From Devosia sp. ZB163 (lineage in GTDB: Bacteria; Pseudomonadota; Alphaproteobacteria; Rhizobiales; Devosiaceae), in NCBI RefSeq assembly GCF_028613635.1, contig NZ_JAQRMY010000003.1:12787-76786 (forward strand): DNA of 64,000 nt, given 5' to 3'. Below the pieces are notes generated by a model, which did not search any database, was not told the origin of the DNA, and saw only the letters and a list, made by a program, of their open reading frames with translations. Below are positions 45,709-54,472 of the stretch, in pieces; within the stretch, counting starts at the first letter, position 1, and every line of letters starts with the position of its first letter. Position numbers and translations under genes: made by a program.

Positions 45709-45725
45709 GTCCCATCATGTGGGAC
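45709..45725. promoter_or_regulatory. IclR-type operator, perfect 6-5-6 palindrome
   Basis: GTCCCATCATGTGGGAC has arms GTCCCA and TGGGAC around five bases. It ends 13 bp before the ATG at 45739. A close copy (14 of 17 bases) lies at 57145-57161 before the Dpp-type importer, and a related one at 63462-63478. Confidence 0.7.
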
Positions 45726-45738
45726 AGCGTCGGACCTC

Positions 45739-47037
45739 ATGACCCATCTTCCCCGCCTCGATCTTTCCTCCCTTGACGCCCTGCCGCTCGATGCCTCGAC
45801 CAAGGGCCTGCCATACGCCACTTCGCCGCTGACGGTCGGCGAAGTCGGAACTCGTGGATGGAACGTTCTCGACGGCGATCTGCCTATGCCGCTGGCGGTG
45901 ATCCGCCAGCAGGTGGTCGAGGCCAACAGCGCCTGGATGAGCGCGTTCACGGGCGCCAACGACCTGGTCATCGCCCCGCACGGCAAGACGACGATGTCGC
46001 CGCATCTGTTCGACCTGCAGGTTCGGGACGGGGCCTGGGCGATCACGGTCGCCACCGTCCAACAGCTCGAGGTCTGCCTGCGCTTCGGAGTGAAGCGGGT
46101 GCTCATCGCCAACCAGCCGGTTGGGCAGCAGGCGATCGATGCCTGTTTCAGGGCCCTGCAGCGAGACGGCGTCGAGCTCTATTGCCTCGCAGACAGTCCA
46201 GCAGGACTGGCGCTCCTCGCCGAGGGTGCCGGCAGGCTGGCGCCTCCGCAGGGCAACCCGCTGCGCGTCCTGGTCGAGATGGGATTTGCAGGTGGCCGGA
46301 CCGGCGCCCGCAGCCGCGATCAGGCCATCGACGTCGCGCGCGCGGTAGCGCGAACGCCGGGCATGGTCCTTGGCGGGTTCGAGTGCTTCGAGGGGCTGTT
46401 GCCGACAGCCGAGGCCGCCGATGGGCTTATCGATGACGTCGCGGCGCTCACCGTCGCTGCGCTGGAAGAGGGGCTGTTCGTTGACGGCCAGCCGGTGGTG
46501 CTGAGTGCCGGCGGCTCGTCCTTCTTCGATCGCGTCGGCGAGCGTTTCAACCGGGTGCAGTTCAATCGGCCGGTGGTCAAGGTGCTCCGCTCCGGCTGCT
46601 ACCTCACGCACGACTCCATCTCCTACGCCGCGGCGTTCGAGCGGATCATCAGCGATACGTCATTGAAGCTGCCGGCCGGCCGCCTCGAAGCGGCGCTCGA
46701 GGTCTGGGCGCAGGTACAGTCGCGGCCCGAGGACGGGCGCGCGATGCTCAACATGGGCAAGCGGGACGTGAGCTTCGATGCGGGCATGCCGTTGCCGCTG
46801 CGCTGGTTCCGGCCGGGAGAAATGACGAAGCCCGAGGCCATTGCGGCCGGGCACAAGGTGGTGGCGCTCAACGACCAGCACTGTCACCTCGAGACGCCTG
46901 CCGACAGTCCGCTACGGCCCGGCGACATGGTGGCTTTCGGCATTGGGCACCCCTGCACGACCTTCGACAAGTGGCAGATGCTGGTGCTGGTGGACGAGGA
47001 CTACCGCGTGACCAAGGCGTTGAAGACGTTCTTCTAG
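45739..47037 (+). CDS. D-serine dehydratase-like PLP enzyme (fold-type III)
   Basis: A 432-residue PLP-dependent protein of the D-serine dehydratase/D-threonine aldolase-like group. The PLP lysine is K83 in APHGKTTMSP. The barrel carries VLVEMGFAGGRTGARS, and the C-terminal domain ends with NDQHCHL near residues 377-383, a His/Cys pair like the metal site of this family. Such enzymes eliminate water from D-serine-type substrates or deaminate D-amino acids, giving an enamine that RidA proteins remove. It starts the rightward operon with an IclR regulator and an Ldh-type dehydrogenase. Exact substrate unknown. Confidence 0.9.
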   Translation: MTHLPRLDLSSLDALPLDASTKGLPYATSPLTVGEVGTRGWNVLDGDLPMPLAVIRQQVVEANSAWMSAFTGANDLVIAPHGKTTMSPHLFDLQVRDGAWAITVATVQQLEVCLRFGVKRVLIANQPVGQQAIDACFRALQRDGVELYCLADSPAGLALLAEGAGRLAPPQGNPLRVLVEMGFAGGRTGARSRDQAIDVARAVARTPGMVLGGFECFEGLLPTAEAADGLIDDVAALTVAALEEGLFVDGQPVVLSAGGSSFFDRVGERFNRVQFNRPVVKVLRSGCYLTHDSISYAAAFERIISDTSLKLPAGRLEAALEVWAQVQSRPEDGRAMLNMGKRDVSFDAGMPLPLRWFRPGEMTKPEAIAAGHKVVALNDQHCHLETPADSPLRPGDMVAFGIGHPCTTFDKWQMLVLVDEDYRVTKALKTFF

Positions 47038-47047
47038 GGAGGGAAGG

Positions 47048-47821
47048 ATGGGCGACGACTACATTGTGCAGCCGGTGATCAAGGCGCTGCAGGTGCTCGA
47101 GTATGTAGCGCGGCAGGGCCGCGACGTGACGCTCACGGAAACAGTCCACGAACTCGGGCTACCCAAGACCACCGTGTTCCGCTACCTGCAGACGCTGTCG
47201 GCGGCGAACTACCTCGAGCACGATGTTGGTCGCGACCGCTATCGCGTGGGGCGCAAGTTCCGCGACATGGCGCGGGTCGACCAGGACCTGACCGGCCTGC
47301 GCCAGGTGGCGCAACCCGAGATGCGCAAGCTCGTCGACACCTTCCACGAGACGGTCAACCTCGCCGTGCTGACAGACAGCCAGGTGGTCTACATCGACAT
47401 GTTGGAGCCGGATGCGCGCGCGCTGAAGGCGAGCGCACGGGTCGGCTATCGCCACCCGGCGCATTCGACGTCACTGGGCAAGGCGATGATGGCCTTCCTG
47501 CCTGATGCCGATCAGCGTCTGCTTGCCGAGGGCATGCTGTCGCAGATGACATTCCGCACGCTCACCGATGCGGGCCAGCTTCGCCGCCAGGCCGACGACG
47601 TGCGGCGGCGGGGCTACGCCATCGAGATCGGCGAGAACGAGGACGGCGTCATGTGCATCGGCGTACCCATCCTCGACCGGAGCGGCTACCCTGTAGCGGC
47701 GATGAGCTTGTCGGCCCCCGAGCGACGGATGAAACCCGAGTTGACGACGGTGGCCGCCGATGCCCTAAAAGGCGCGGCGCGCCGCATCTCGACCAATCTG
47801 CGCTCCAACTTCAGCCGCTAA
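47048..47821 (+). CDS. IclR-family transcriptional regulator (second)
   Basis: A 257-residue IclR-type regulator. The HTH is at about residues 8-70 (VTLTETVHELGLPKTTVFRY), and the effector domain has TFHETVNLAVL and SARVGYRHPAHSTSLGKAMM. A GGGAGGGAAGG ribosome site precedes ATG 47048, 10 bp after the dehydratase-like gene. It is clearly not a duplicate of the IclR at 44712, differing in most positions. Which of the two binds the shared palindromes is unknown. Confidence 0.93.
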   Translation: MGDDYIVQPVIKALQVLEYVARQGRDVTLTETVHELGLPKTTVFRYLQTLSAANYLEHDVGRDRYRVGRKFRDMARVDQDLTGLRQVAQPEMRKLVDTFHETVNLAVLTDSQVVYIDMLEPDARALKASARVGYRHPAHSTSLGKAMMAFLPDADQRLLAEGMLSQMTFRTLTDAGQLRRQADDVRRRGYAIEIGENEDGVMCIGVPILDRSGYPVAAMSLSAPERRMKPELTTVAADALKGAARRISTNLRSNFSR

Positions 47822-47830
47822 GAGGACTTC

Positions 47831-48880
47831 ATGACTCAATCGAACATGCGCCTTGTCCCCTGGGACCGGCTGCAGGCCAGCACGGTTGCGCTCTTTCGCG
47901 CGGCCGGCTCGGAAGCCCGCGAAGCACGGCTGATCGCCGAGCATCTGGTCGAGGCAAACCTGCGCGGGCACGACTCGCACGGGGTGGGCGTCGTGCCGAT
48001 GTACATCAACGGCCTTGTCGCCGGTGGTCTCGTGCTCAACCAGAGTCTCAATGTTGCCGTCGATACGGGCGCGATGCTGATCTGCGACGCGGGGCAGGGT
48101 GCTGGTCAGGTCATGGCGCATGACGCGATGGAACTCGGCATCGCGCGGGCGCGCGATACTGGCAGCGCCATCGTCAGCCTGCGCAACAGCCACCATATCG
48201 GCCGCATTGGCCACTGGGCCGAGCAGTGCGCGTCGGCGGGTCTGGTGTCGATCCACTTCGTCAATGTCGTCGCGGGAGCGATCGTCGCGCCGTTCGGTGG
48301 CACGCGGGCGAGGCTCGGGACCAATCCCTTCGCCGCGGCCTTCCCGCGCAAGGACGCGCCGCCGGTGGTGGTGGATTTCGCCACCAGCAAGCTCGCCTCG
48401 GGCAAGGTGCGCGTCGCGCACAACAAGGGTGTCGAAATCCCGCCGGGAGCGCTGCTGGACAACATGGGCCAGCCGACCACCGATCCGGGCAAGCTGTTCG
48501 AAACGCCGCCGGGTTCGCTGATGACGTTCGGCGAGCACAAGGGCTGGGGCATGATGCTGGCCTGCGAGCTTCTCGGCGCGGCGCTGGTCGGGGCGCCCAC
48601 GCAGCATCAGGCCGCCGGCAACGGCGCGGTGATCAACTCGATGTTCTCGGTCATCGTGTCGCCGGACCGGCTGGGTACCGGCGGTCCCTTCGGCGAGGAG
48701 CTCGAGGCCGTCCTCGGCTGGGTGTCGTCGGAGGATACGGTGAAGCTTCCCGGCGAACCGGAGCTCGAAACACGCCAGCAGCGCATCATCGACGGCATCC
48801 CGATCGATGCAGCGACCCTCGAGCAGCTCGATGCCGCGGCGCGGCAGGTCGGGCTAGAGAAGGGCTTCGGGATCGTCTAG
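47831..48880 (+). CDS. Ldh-family (malate/L-lactate/sulfolactate-type) dehydrogenase
   Basis: A 349-residue NAD(P)-dependent oxidoreductase of the type II malate/L-lactate dehydrogenase fold. The N-terminal helix has EANLRGHDSHGVGVVP. The catalytic His is in LRNSHHIGRIGHW, and PVVVDFATSKLASGKVRVA and GEHKGWGMMLACELL are the cofactor and C-terminal signatures. Substrates in this family include malate, lactate, ureidoglycolate, sulfolactate and delta-1-piperideine-2-carboxylate. The last is a D-amino acid product, notable beside a D-serine-dehydratase-like enzyme. It ends 15 bp before a convergent gene. Confidence 0.9.
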   Translation: MTQSNMRLVPWDRLQASTVALFRAAGSEAREARLIAEHLVEANLRGHDSHGVGVVPMYINGLVAGGLVLNQSLNVAVDTGAMLICDAGQGAGQVMAHDAMELGIARARDTGSAIVSLRNSHHIGRIGHWAEQCASAGLVSIHFVNVVAGAIVAPFGGTRARLGTNPFAAAFPRKDAPPVVVDFATSKLASGKVRVAHNKGVEIPPGALLDNMGQPTTDPGKLFETPPGSLMTFGEHKGWGMMLACELLGAALVGAPTQHQAAGNGAVINSMFSVIVSPDRLGTGGPFGEELEAVLGWVSSEDTVKLPGEPELETRQQRIIDGIPIDAATLEQLDAAARQVGLEKGFGIV

Positions 48881-48895
48881 GCGGGGCGGGGCGGC

Positions 48896-49381
48896 TCAGA
48901 CCTTGTGTCCGGGCCAACCCATCAGCAGCTTCACGTCCTTTTCGGCCTCTTTCGCCTTGGCGGCGTCCTTGAACACCCGCATGACGCATTGCGGCTGGTT
49001 GCGGTCGATCACGTCGTAGACGAGGTGATAGCCGGTCTTGTCCATGATCGGCCCGATCCAGCCGGCGCAGTGGTCGCAGTAGCGGCGCATCGGCTCGGCG
49101 TCGTTGTCGAGGACCTTGGAGAGGCTGGGGCAGACATTCATCCGCAACTCGAGGCGATCCTCGTTGCGGTCGATGTCCATGTCGCAGTTTTCCTCGATCT
49201 TGATGTGCGACCAGTACTCGTCCATGCCCTCGAGGCCGCGGGTCTGGATGAGCTCGAGGATGTGCTTTTCCTGGTTCTTCGAGATGGCGAGGAAGTAGGC
49301 CTCGAGCTCGGCTTCGCCCTGCTGCTCGAGGAACTTGAAGACCTCGTTGTAGAAGCGGGTGAAGTGATCGGACGGGATCAT
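48896..49381 (-). CDS. Small Cys-containing protein of unknown function (paired)
   Basis: A 161-residue soluble protein I do not recognise with certainty. The N-terminal half is helical (YNEVFKFLEQQGEAELEAYF). Six cysteines include ENCDMDID, MNVCPSLSKV, RYCDHCAGW and QPQCVMRV. The next upstream gene encodes a 149-residue protein of similar plan (FFSRENCDYDIEV, CTAWHHV), so the two look like paralogues forming a heterodimer. The L-2-amino-thiazoline-4-carboxylate hydrolase family is a possible match; this is a weak guess. The ATG 49381 overlaps the partner's stop. It is the last gene of the Dpp-type operon. Confidence 0.75.
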   Translation of the reverse strand: MIPSDHFTRFYNEVFKFLEQQGEAELEAYFLAISKNQEKHILELIQTRGLEGMDEYWSHIKIEENCDMDIDRNEDRLELRMNVCPSLSKVLDNDAEPMRRYCDHCAGWIGPIMDKTGYHLVYDVIDRNQPQCVMRVFKDAAKAKEAEKDVKLLMGWPGHKV

Positions 49382-49827
49382 GCGCGCTTCCTCAGGACCT
49401 GCCGGCAACTGCCGGGACCGGTGATCTCGGTGTCGATGGCGTAGGGCGAGCCCTCGGCCATTGCTTCGTTGGTGCGGATCGTCTGGTCGCAGAACTGGGC
49501 CGACGGCTGGCCGACGAGCTTGGCGACATGGTGCCAGGCGGTGCAGTGACGGACCGTGAGGATGATCTCCTCGCTGCCGACCTCGATATCGTAGTCGCAG
49601 TTCTCGCGGCTGAAGAAATGGCGCCAATGGGCGACGAGCTGTTCGGTGTCGCCGGCGACGAGGTCGTCGTGGATTGAGCGATAGACGTCGCGGCCGACCT
49701 TGCGGAAGATGTCGTCGAGCGCCTCGATGCCGTAGCGGCCGATGATGAAGTCGATCGTGGTGTTGGTGGCGCCGTGGAAGTCGAGGTGGACCTCGCCGCC
49801 TTCGGCGTAGCGCAGCTTCTCGCTCAT
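49378..49827 (-). CDS. Small Cys-containing protein of unknown function (partner)
   Basis: A 149-residue soluble protein, paired with the gene at 48896. The shared frame is an N-terminal helical region (IIGRYGIEALDDIFRKVGRD), then FSRENCDYDIEVGSEEIILT, and CTAWHH followed by FCDQTIRT and a terminal GSCRQVL. ATG 49827 overlaps the NagA-like stop (ATGA), so it is preferred to ATG 49842. The Cys and His positions shared with its partner suggest a metal or redox site. No function can be assigned. Confidence 0.75.
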   Translation of the reverse strand: MSEKLRYAEGGEVHLDFHGATNTTIDFIIGRYGIEALDDIFRKVGRDVYRSIHDDLVAGDTEQLVAHWRHFFSRENCDYDIEVGSEEIILTVRHCTAWHHVAKLVGQPSAQFCDQTIRTNEAMAEGSPYAIDTEITGPGSCRQVLRKRA

Positions 49828-50999
49828 GCTGCCTTGCTCCACATTTCTTTCCCGCCGACCCAGGTCGCGGTCACGTCGAGCGAGGCGCGATCGAGGACGG
49901 CGAAGTCGGCGAGCTTGCCGCGCTCGAGACTGCCGAGGTCGCGTTCCATGCCGAGGACGCGCGCCGGCACCAGGCTCGTGGCGTTGGCGACCTGTGCGAG
50001 GTCCTTGCCGGAGAAACGGAGGTAGTTGCGCATGGCCTCGTCGGGGGTGAGGGAGGAGCCGCAGAGGCCGCCGCCCTTTGCCTCGCGCACTGCCTTGCCG
50101 GGCGCGCTGGTGACGACATAGCCCGGGTAGAACTCGAACGTTGCGCCGGGCGTGCCGGCATACTTCATCGCATCGGTCTCTAGGAACACCCGGTCATCAG
50201 GGAGCTGCGCGAGCAGCCGCACGAGCTGCGGTTCGACATGGATGCCATCGCAGACCAGGCCGAGCGCGAGGCTGGGCTCGGCGAGCAGGGCGTCGGTCAG
50301 AGAAAGCACATGGACGCCCATGTTCCCCGGCGGATAGGTGGGCATCACGTTGTACATGTGGGTCACGGCGTCGATGCCCCAACTCACGTAGCGCGGGATG
50401 TCTTCCGGCCGAGCCTGGCTATGGCCGAGATGGATGGAAACGCCCGCGGCCTTGAGGGTCTTGATGAAGCCTTCGGCTCCGGGCTTCTCGGGGGCCAGCG
50501 TCACAGCCTTCAGTCGCCCGTCCGTCGCGGCGAGCATCCGCTCCGCCAGCTCGACGCTGGGCAACTGGATGTTCTCGGGATTGTGCGCGCCGGGTGAACC
50601 GAACACCGGGCCCTCGCTGTGGACGCCAAGCGCGCGGGCGCCGGTTGCCTCCACAGTCTGAGCCGAGAGTCGGCTCAGCGTCGGCTCCATCTTCATTGGT
50701 GGCAGGCAGGAGATCGACGGCAGGAAGCCGGTAACACCGTTCTTCAGCAGCAGCTGCGAGTTGCTCGCGACGGCGCCCTCCTCGGTGTCGTTGTAGAGAT
50801 GCTCGCCATAGCCGTGCTGCAGCAGGTCGATGCTGCCGGGAAAGAGGATGGCGCCGGCGCCATCGATCACGCGCCAGTCGTCGCCGACGGCAGTCCCCGA
50901 AGGAACAAGGCCGGCGATCCGGTCCCCATCGACAAGCAAGTCGTTGGCGACCTCGGCCTGCGGGGTGACGACGGTGACATTGGTCCAGCGGGATTTCAT
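49824..50999 (-). CDS. N-acetylglucosamine-6-phosphate deacetylase-like amidohydrolase
   Basis: A 391-residue amidohydrolase of the NagA group. Its metal and catalytic residues are E in GVHSEGPVFGSPGAHN, H in SIHLGHSQA, H in AVTHMYNVM, H in LVCDGIHVE and D in LETDAMKY. The first metal motif is IDLLQHGYG instead of IDLHVHG, so one His is lost, as in single-metal NagA enzymes. Other members of this fold deacylate N-acyl-D-amino acids. Given the Dpp-type importer and D-amino-acid-type genes nearby, an N-acyl amino compound is as likely as GlcNAc-6-P. The ATG 50999 was chosen since the upstream extension is shadow sequence. Confidence 0.87.
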   Translation of the reverse strand: MKSRWTNVTVVTPQAEVANDLLVDGDRIAGLVPSGTAVGDDWRVIDGAGAILFPGSIDLLQHGYGEHLYNDTEEGAVASNSQLLLKNGVTGFLPSISCLPPMKMEPTLSRLSAQTVEATGARALGVHSEGPVFGSPGAHNPENIQLPSVELAERMLAATDGRLKAVTLAPEKPGAEGFIKTLKAAGVSIHLGHSQARPEDIPRYVSWGIDAVTHMYNVMPTYPPGNMGVHVLSLTDALLAEPSLALGLVCDGIHVEPQLVRLLAQLPDDRVFLETDAMKYAGTPGATFEFYPGYVVTSAPGKAVREAKGGGLCGSSLTPDEAMRNYLRFSGKDLAQVANATSLVPARVLGMERDLGSLERGKLADFAVLDRASLDVTATWVGGKEMWSKAA

Positions 51000-51015
51000 C
51001 GGTAGGTCCGGGTGG

Positions 51016-51777
51016 TCATGTCGCGGGCTCCCACGACATCTGGTTGGCGAGGATGCCGCCGTCGACATAGAGCATCTGTCCGGTGATGTAGCGGGCGGCG
51101 GGGGAGGCGAGGAACACGGCGGCGCCGCCAATTTCGTCGGGCACGCCGACGCGACCGAGAGGGATCTGTTTTTCGAGGGCAGGGCGGACGCCCGGCGCCG
51201 CCAGCCCCTTCGCGGACAGCGGCGTCTCGATGATCCCCGGCCCGATGCCGTTTACGCGGATGCCGCGCTCGGCGAGCGTGACCGCAAGGTTGCGGACCAG
51301 CATCAGCACCGCGCCCTTCGACGTGTCGTAGATGACGCTGTTCTTTTCGGCCGCCAGTGAGTTGGTCGAGCCGGTGCAGATGATGCTCGGGTTCTCCTGC
51401 TCCGGCGCCAGACCTTTGACGAAGGCCTGCGCGGCGAACAGGTAGCCCTTCACGTTGAGGTTGAAGGTGCGGTCGAACACCGCCTCGGTGAGGTCGTCGA
51501 AATTGGTGTCGAGGTAGGTGCCCGCGTTGTTGACCAGCGTATCGAGCCGACCGAGTTTCGCGCGCGCCGCCGCGACGAAGCCCTGCGCACCAGCCACCGT
51601 CGAGAGATCGGCCTGCACGAAATGGCACTCAGTCAGCGCGCCGAGGCGTTCCGCCGCCCCGCCATCATCAGCAAGGTGCGAGTTGATCGCCAGCCGCGCG
51701 CCGGCATGCGCGAAGGCTTCGGCGATGGCATAGCCGATGCCGGTGGTAGAACCTGTTATGGCGACGCACTGGCTCAT
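51016..51777 (-). CDS. Short-chain dehydrogenase/reductase
   Basis: A 253-residue SDR. Cofactor loop ITGSTTGIGYA is at residues 7-17, NNAGTY near 88, catalytic Ser in CTGSTNS, and YDTSK with the active Tyr and Lys near 158-162. PGIIETPLSA and the terminal YVDGGILANQ are also classical. It overlaps the ATPase gene by 4 bases and so is translated with the importer. The substrate cannot be predicted. Confidence 0.93.
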   Translation of the reverse strand: MSQCVAITGSTTGIGYAIAEAFAHAGARLAINSHLADDGGAAERLGALTECHFVQADLSTVAGAQGFVAAARAKLGRLDTLVNNAGTYLDTNFDDLTEAVFDRTFNLNVKGYLFAAQAFVKGLAPEQENPSIICTGSTNSLAAEKNSVIYDTSKGAVLMLVRNLAVTLAERGIRVNGIGPGIIETPLSAKGLAAPGVRPALEKQIPLGRVGVPDEIGGAAVFLASPAARYITGQMLYVDGGILANQMSWEPAT

Positions 51778-52613
51778 GCTAGCGCGTTCCCGGCCAGCCC
51801 AGCTTCGACGCTGAGTACGGCGCCAACAAGCGCCTGCGTGGCCTCCGCTTGCGGGTTGCGGAACAGGTCGAGCGGTTTGCCCACCTCGACGATCTTGCCC
51901 GATGACATCACGTAAACCTTGCTGGTTGTGTAGGCGACTACCGACAGGTCGTGCGCGATGAACACGAGGCCCAGCCCGAGGTCGCGGACGAGGTCCTTCA
52001 AGAGGTTCAGCACCTGCGCCTGGATCGAGACGTCGAGCGCGGAAACCGGCTCGTCGGCGATCAGCACTTTCGGGCCGGGCATCAAGGCGCGGGCGATGGC
52101 GATGCGCTGCAACTGGCCGCCGGAGAACTCGTGCGGGAAACGCTCGAGCGCGCTCTTCTGCAGCCCGACCTGGTCCAGCACTTCGAGGACGCGGGCGGCA
52201 TGATCGCCTTCGATCTTGAGGCTGCGGAGCGGCTCGAGCAGCGAAGTGCCGACGCGCATGCGCGGATCGAGCGAGGAGCGCGGGTTCTGCAGCACGACCT
52301 GCACCGAGCGGCGGAAGAGCTTGCGATGCGCTTCGCCGCCGGTCCAAACGTCGAGACCGTCATAAAGGACGTTCCCGCTCATGGGCTTTTCGACACCCGT
52401 CAGCATGCGGGTCAGCGTCGTCTTGCCCGAGCCGGACTCGCCGACGAGTCCGACGGCCTCGCCGGGGCGGACCGAGAGATCGATCGTGTCGAGGACGCGG
52501 AGCGTCGGACGAGACGCGAACAGCTTCTGGCGGCGCAGATTGTAGGTCTGGCTCAGTTGTCGGACTTCGAGCAGCGGACGTGCATCGGCGGGAAAAGGGG
52601 TGACGGCAGTCAT
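51774..52613 (-). CDS. Dipeptide/oligopeptide ABC transporter ATPase, DppF/OppF type
   Basis: A 279-residue ATPase. Walker A GESGSGKTT is near residues 61-69, the signature FSGGQLQRIAIARA near 160-173, Walker B VLIADEPVSALD, and the H-loop IAHDLSVVAY. It pairs with the DppD-type gene upstream, whose stop it overlaps. It lacks the long C-terminal cysteine domain of DppD, as expected for DppF. Confidence 0.94.
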   Translation of the reverse strand: MTAVTPFPADARPLLEVRQLSQTYNLRRQKLFASRPTLRVLDTIDLSVRPGEAVGLVGESGSGKTTLTRMLTGVEKPMSGNVLYDGLDVWTGGEAHRKLFRRSVQVVLQNPRSSLDPRMRVGTSLLEPLRSLKIEGDHAARVLEVLDQVGLQKSALERFPHEFSGGQLQRIAIARALMPGPKVLIADEPVSALDVSIQAQVLNLLKDLVRDLGLGLVFIAHDLSVVAYTTSKVYVMSSGKIVEVGKPLDLFRNPQAEATQALVGAVLSVEAGLAGNALA

Positions 52614-53596
52614 TGCGCGGCCACCTCGCTGGAGTTGGGCACCGGGTGCCAGCAGGCCGATTTCAGCGTATCGCCGGAAAGTTCGGGCATCTCGGCACGG
52701 CACCTGTCGGTGGCGACGGCACAGCGCGGGTTGAAGGCGCAGCCGGTCGGGAGGTCGTGCAGGGGCGGCACCATGCCGGGGATGGAGACGAGGCGCGACG
52801 TGCCATCGAGCGCGATGTTGTCCATGGTCGGCTGGCTGTCGAGCAGGCCGCGCGTGTAGTGGTGGCGCGGGTTGCGGAACACTTCCGCCACCGGGCCCAT
52901 CTCGACGATACGGCCGGCGTACATGACCGCGACGGTGTCGCACATGGCGGCGATGATGGGCAGATCGTGGGTGATCATCAGCAGGGCAGAGCCCCGATCG
53001 TGCGCCGCGCCGTTGAGGAGGCGGAGCACCTGCTTCTGCACCGTCACGTCGAGGGCCGTCGTCGGCTCGTCGGCGATGATCAGCTGCGGATAGCAGGCAA
53101 GCGCCATGGCGATCATGATGCGCTGGCGCTGACCGCCCGAGATCTCGTGCGGATAGGCACGGACGAGCTGCTCGGGACGCGGTAGTTTCATCTGCGTGAT
53201 GAGTTCGATCGTCTGCTGCTCGGCGGTCTTCTTGTCGACGCCCATGTGCTTGCGGATCACCCAGCTGATCTGGTCGCCGACCCGGCGGACCGGGTTGAGC
53301 GAGGAGAGGGGATCCTGGAACACCATCGAGATGGTGCGGCCGCGACGGCTCGACAGCGCCTTGTCGGATTGGGTGACGAGATCGACGCCGTCGTGGAGGA
53401 CGGAGCCATGCGTGCTCCAGCCCATGGGCAGCAGTCCCATCAGCGCGAGTGCGGTCATCGACTTGCCCGAACCGCTCTCGCCGACGAGGCCCATGCGGCC
53501 GCCCTGCGGGATGGTGAAGGAGACGCCGCGCACGGCGGTGACGTCGCCGTTGCCGACGACGAGGTCCCTGACCTCGATGGCGTTGCGGGAGGTCAT
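52610..53596 (-). CDS. Dipeptide/oligopeptide ABC transporter ATPase, DppD/OppD type
   Basis: A 328-residue ATPase. Walker [10 protein letters not shown], signature [14 protein letters not shown], Walker [13 protein letters not shown] and H-loop [10 protein letters not shown] are all intact. The C-terminal oligopeptide domain has the Cys motif [15 protein letters not shown], which in OppD/DppD binds an iron-sulphur cluster or metal. It overlaps the DppC-type gene upstream by 4 bases. Confidence 0.95.
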   Translation of the reverse strand: MTSRNAIEVRDLVVGNGDVTAVRGVSFTIPQGGRMGLVGESGSGKSMTALALMGLLPMGWSTHGSVLHDGVDLVTQSDKALSSRRGRTISMVFQDPLSSLNPVRRVGDQISWVIRKHMGVDKKTAEQQTIELITQMKLPRPEQLVRAYPHEISGGQRQRIMIAMALACYPQLIIADEPTTALDVTVQKQVLRLLNGAAHDRGSALLMITHDLPIIAAMCDTVAVMYAGRIVEMGPVAEVFRNPRHHYTRGLLDSQPTMDNIALDGTSRLVSIPGMVPPLHDLPTGCAFNPRCAVATDRCRAEMPELSGDTLKSACWHPVPNSSEVAAQ

Positions 53597-54462
53597 GCGC
53601 TCCTCCGCTTGAGCTTGGGATCGAGCACGTCGCGCAGGCCGTCACCGAGCAGGTTCAGCCCGAGCACCACGAGGACGATGGCGAGGCCGGGCCAGATGGC
53701 GAGCGGCGATGAGATGCCGACCGTCTGCTGGGCCTCGTTGAGCATCATGCCCCAGGAGATCGAGGGACGCGTGACGCCGACGCCGAGGTAGGACAGGCCA
53801 GCCTCGGTGAGGATGCCGGCGGCGAAGTAGAGGGTGAACTGGACGATCATGACGCCGGCGATGTTGGGGATGACGTGGCGCGCGAGGATGAAAAGCCGCC
53901 CGCGGCCATAGAGCTTGGCCGACGTGATGAAATCCTCCTGCAGCACACCCATCGCCGCCGAACGGATGACACGGGTGAAGGAGGGGGTGAAGAAGGCCGA
54001 GAGCGCGAGGATGGTAGTGAACGCGCCTGAGCCCATCGTGGCGGCCAGCACCAGCGCGGTCACCATGCCGGGGATCGACAGCAGGATGTCGGCGCCACGC
54101 GAGATCGCCTCGTCGGCGAACTTGCCATAGGCAGCGGCGACGAGACCGGTGATGGTCCCGAGGACGAGCGCAATGGACGCGCCACCGGCGCCGACGAGAA
54201 TCGACGTGCGAGCGCCAACCATCAGTTGGGCGACGATGTCGCGACCGAGCCCGTCCGTCCCCAGCCAGTGGTTCGGGGAGAAGGGCGGCATCATGCGCGC
54301 CTTGATGTTGGGGATGTTCGGGTTGGAAGGCAGCCAGAAGAAAGAGATGATGGCGATGGCGAGAAAGCCGATCGTCAGGACGACGCCGACGACCAGCGAG
54401 GCGTTGAGGTCGAGGCGGCGGCGCCTTTTCGGCACTGAGACGGCGGGGGCTGTAATGGTCAT
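53593..54462 (-). CDS. Dipeptide/oligopeptide ABC transporter permease, DppC type
   Basis: A 289-residue permease with an N-terminal cytoplasmic segment, a first helix near residues 24-46 ([20 protein letters not shown]), and the typical [20 protein letters not shown] motif. Four to five further helices follow, ending [15 protein letters not shown]. It pairs with the DppB-type gene 10 bp upstream. Confidence 0.95.
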   Translation of the reverse strand: MTITAPAVSVPKRRRRLDLNASLVVGVVLTIGFLAIAIISFFWLPSNPNIPNIKARMMPPFSPNHWLGTDGLGRDIVAQLMVGARTSILVGAGGASIALVLGTITGLVAAAYGKFADEAISRGADILLSIPGMVTALVLAATMGSGAFTTILALSAFFTPSFTRVIRSAAMGVLQEDFITSAKLYGRGRLFILARHVIPNIAGVMIVQFTLYFAAGILTEAGLSYLGVGVTRPSISWGMMLNEAQQTVGISSPLAIWPGLAIVLVVLGLNLLGDGLRDVLDPKLKRRSA

Positions 54463-54472
54463 CTGAGCCTCC

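Noticed and set aside
49842-51131. Extended starts for the small protein (49842) and NagA-like gene (51131)
   Set aside because: The extra residues are out-of-frame shadows of neighbours; ATG 49827 and ATG 50999 form tight ATGA or short junctions.
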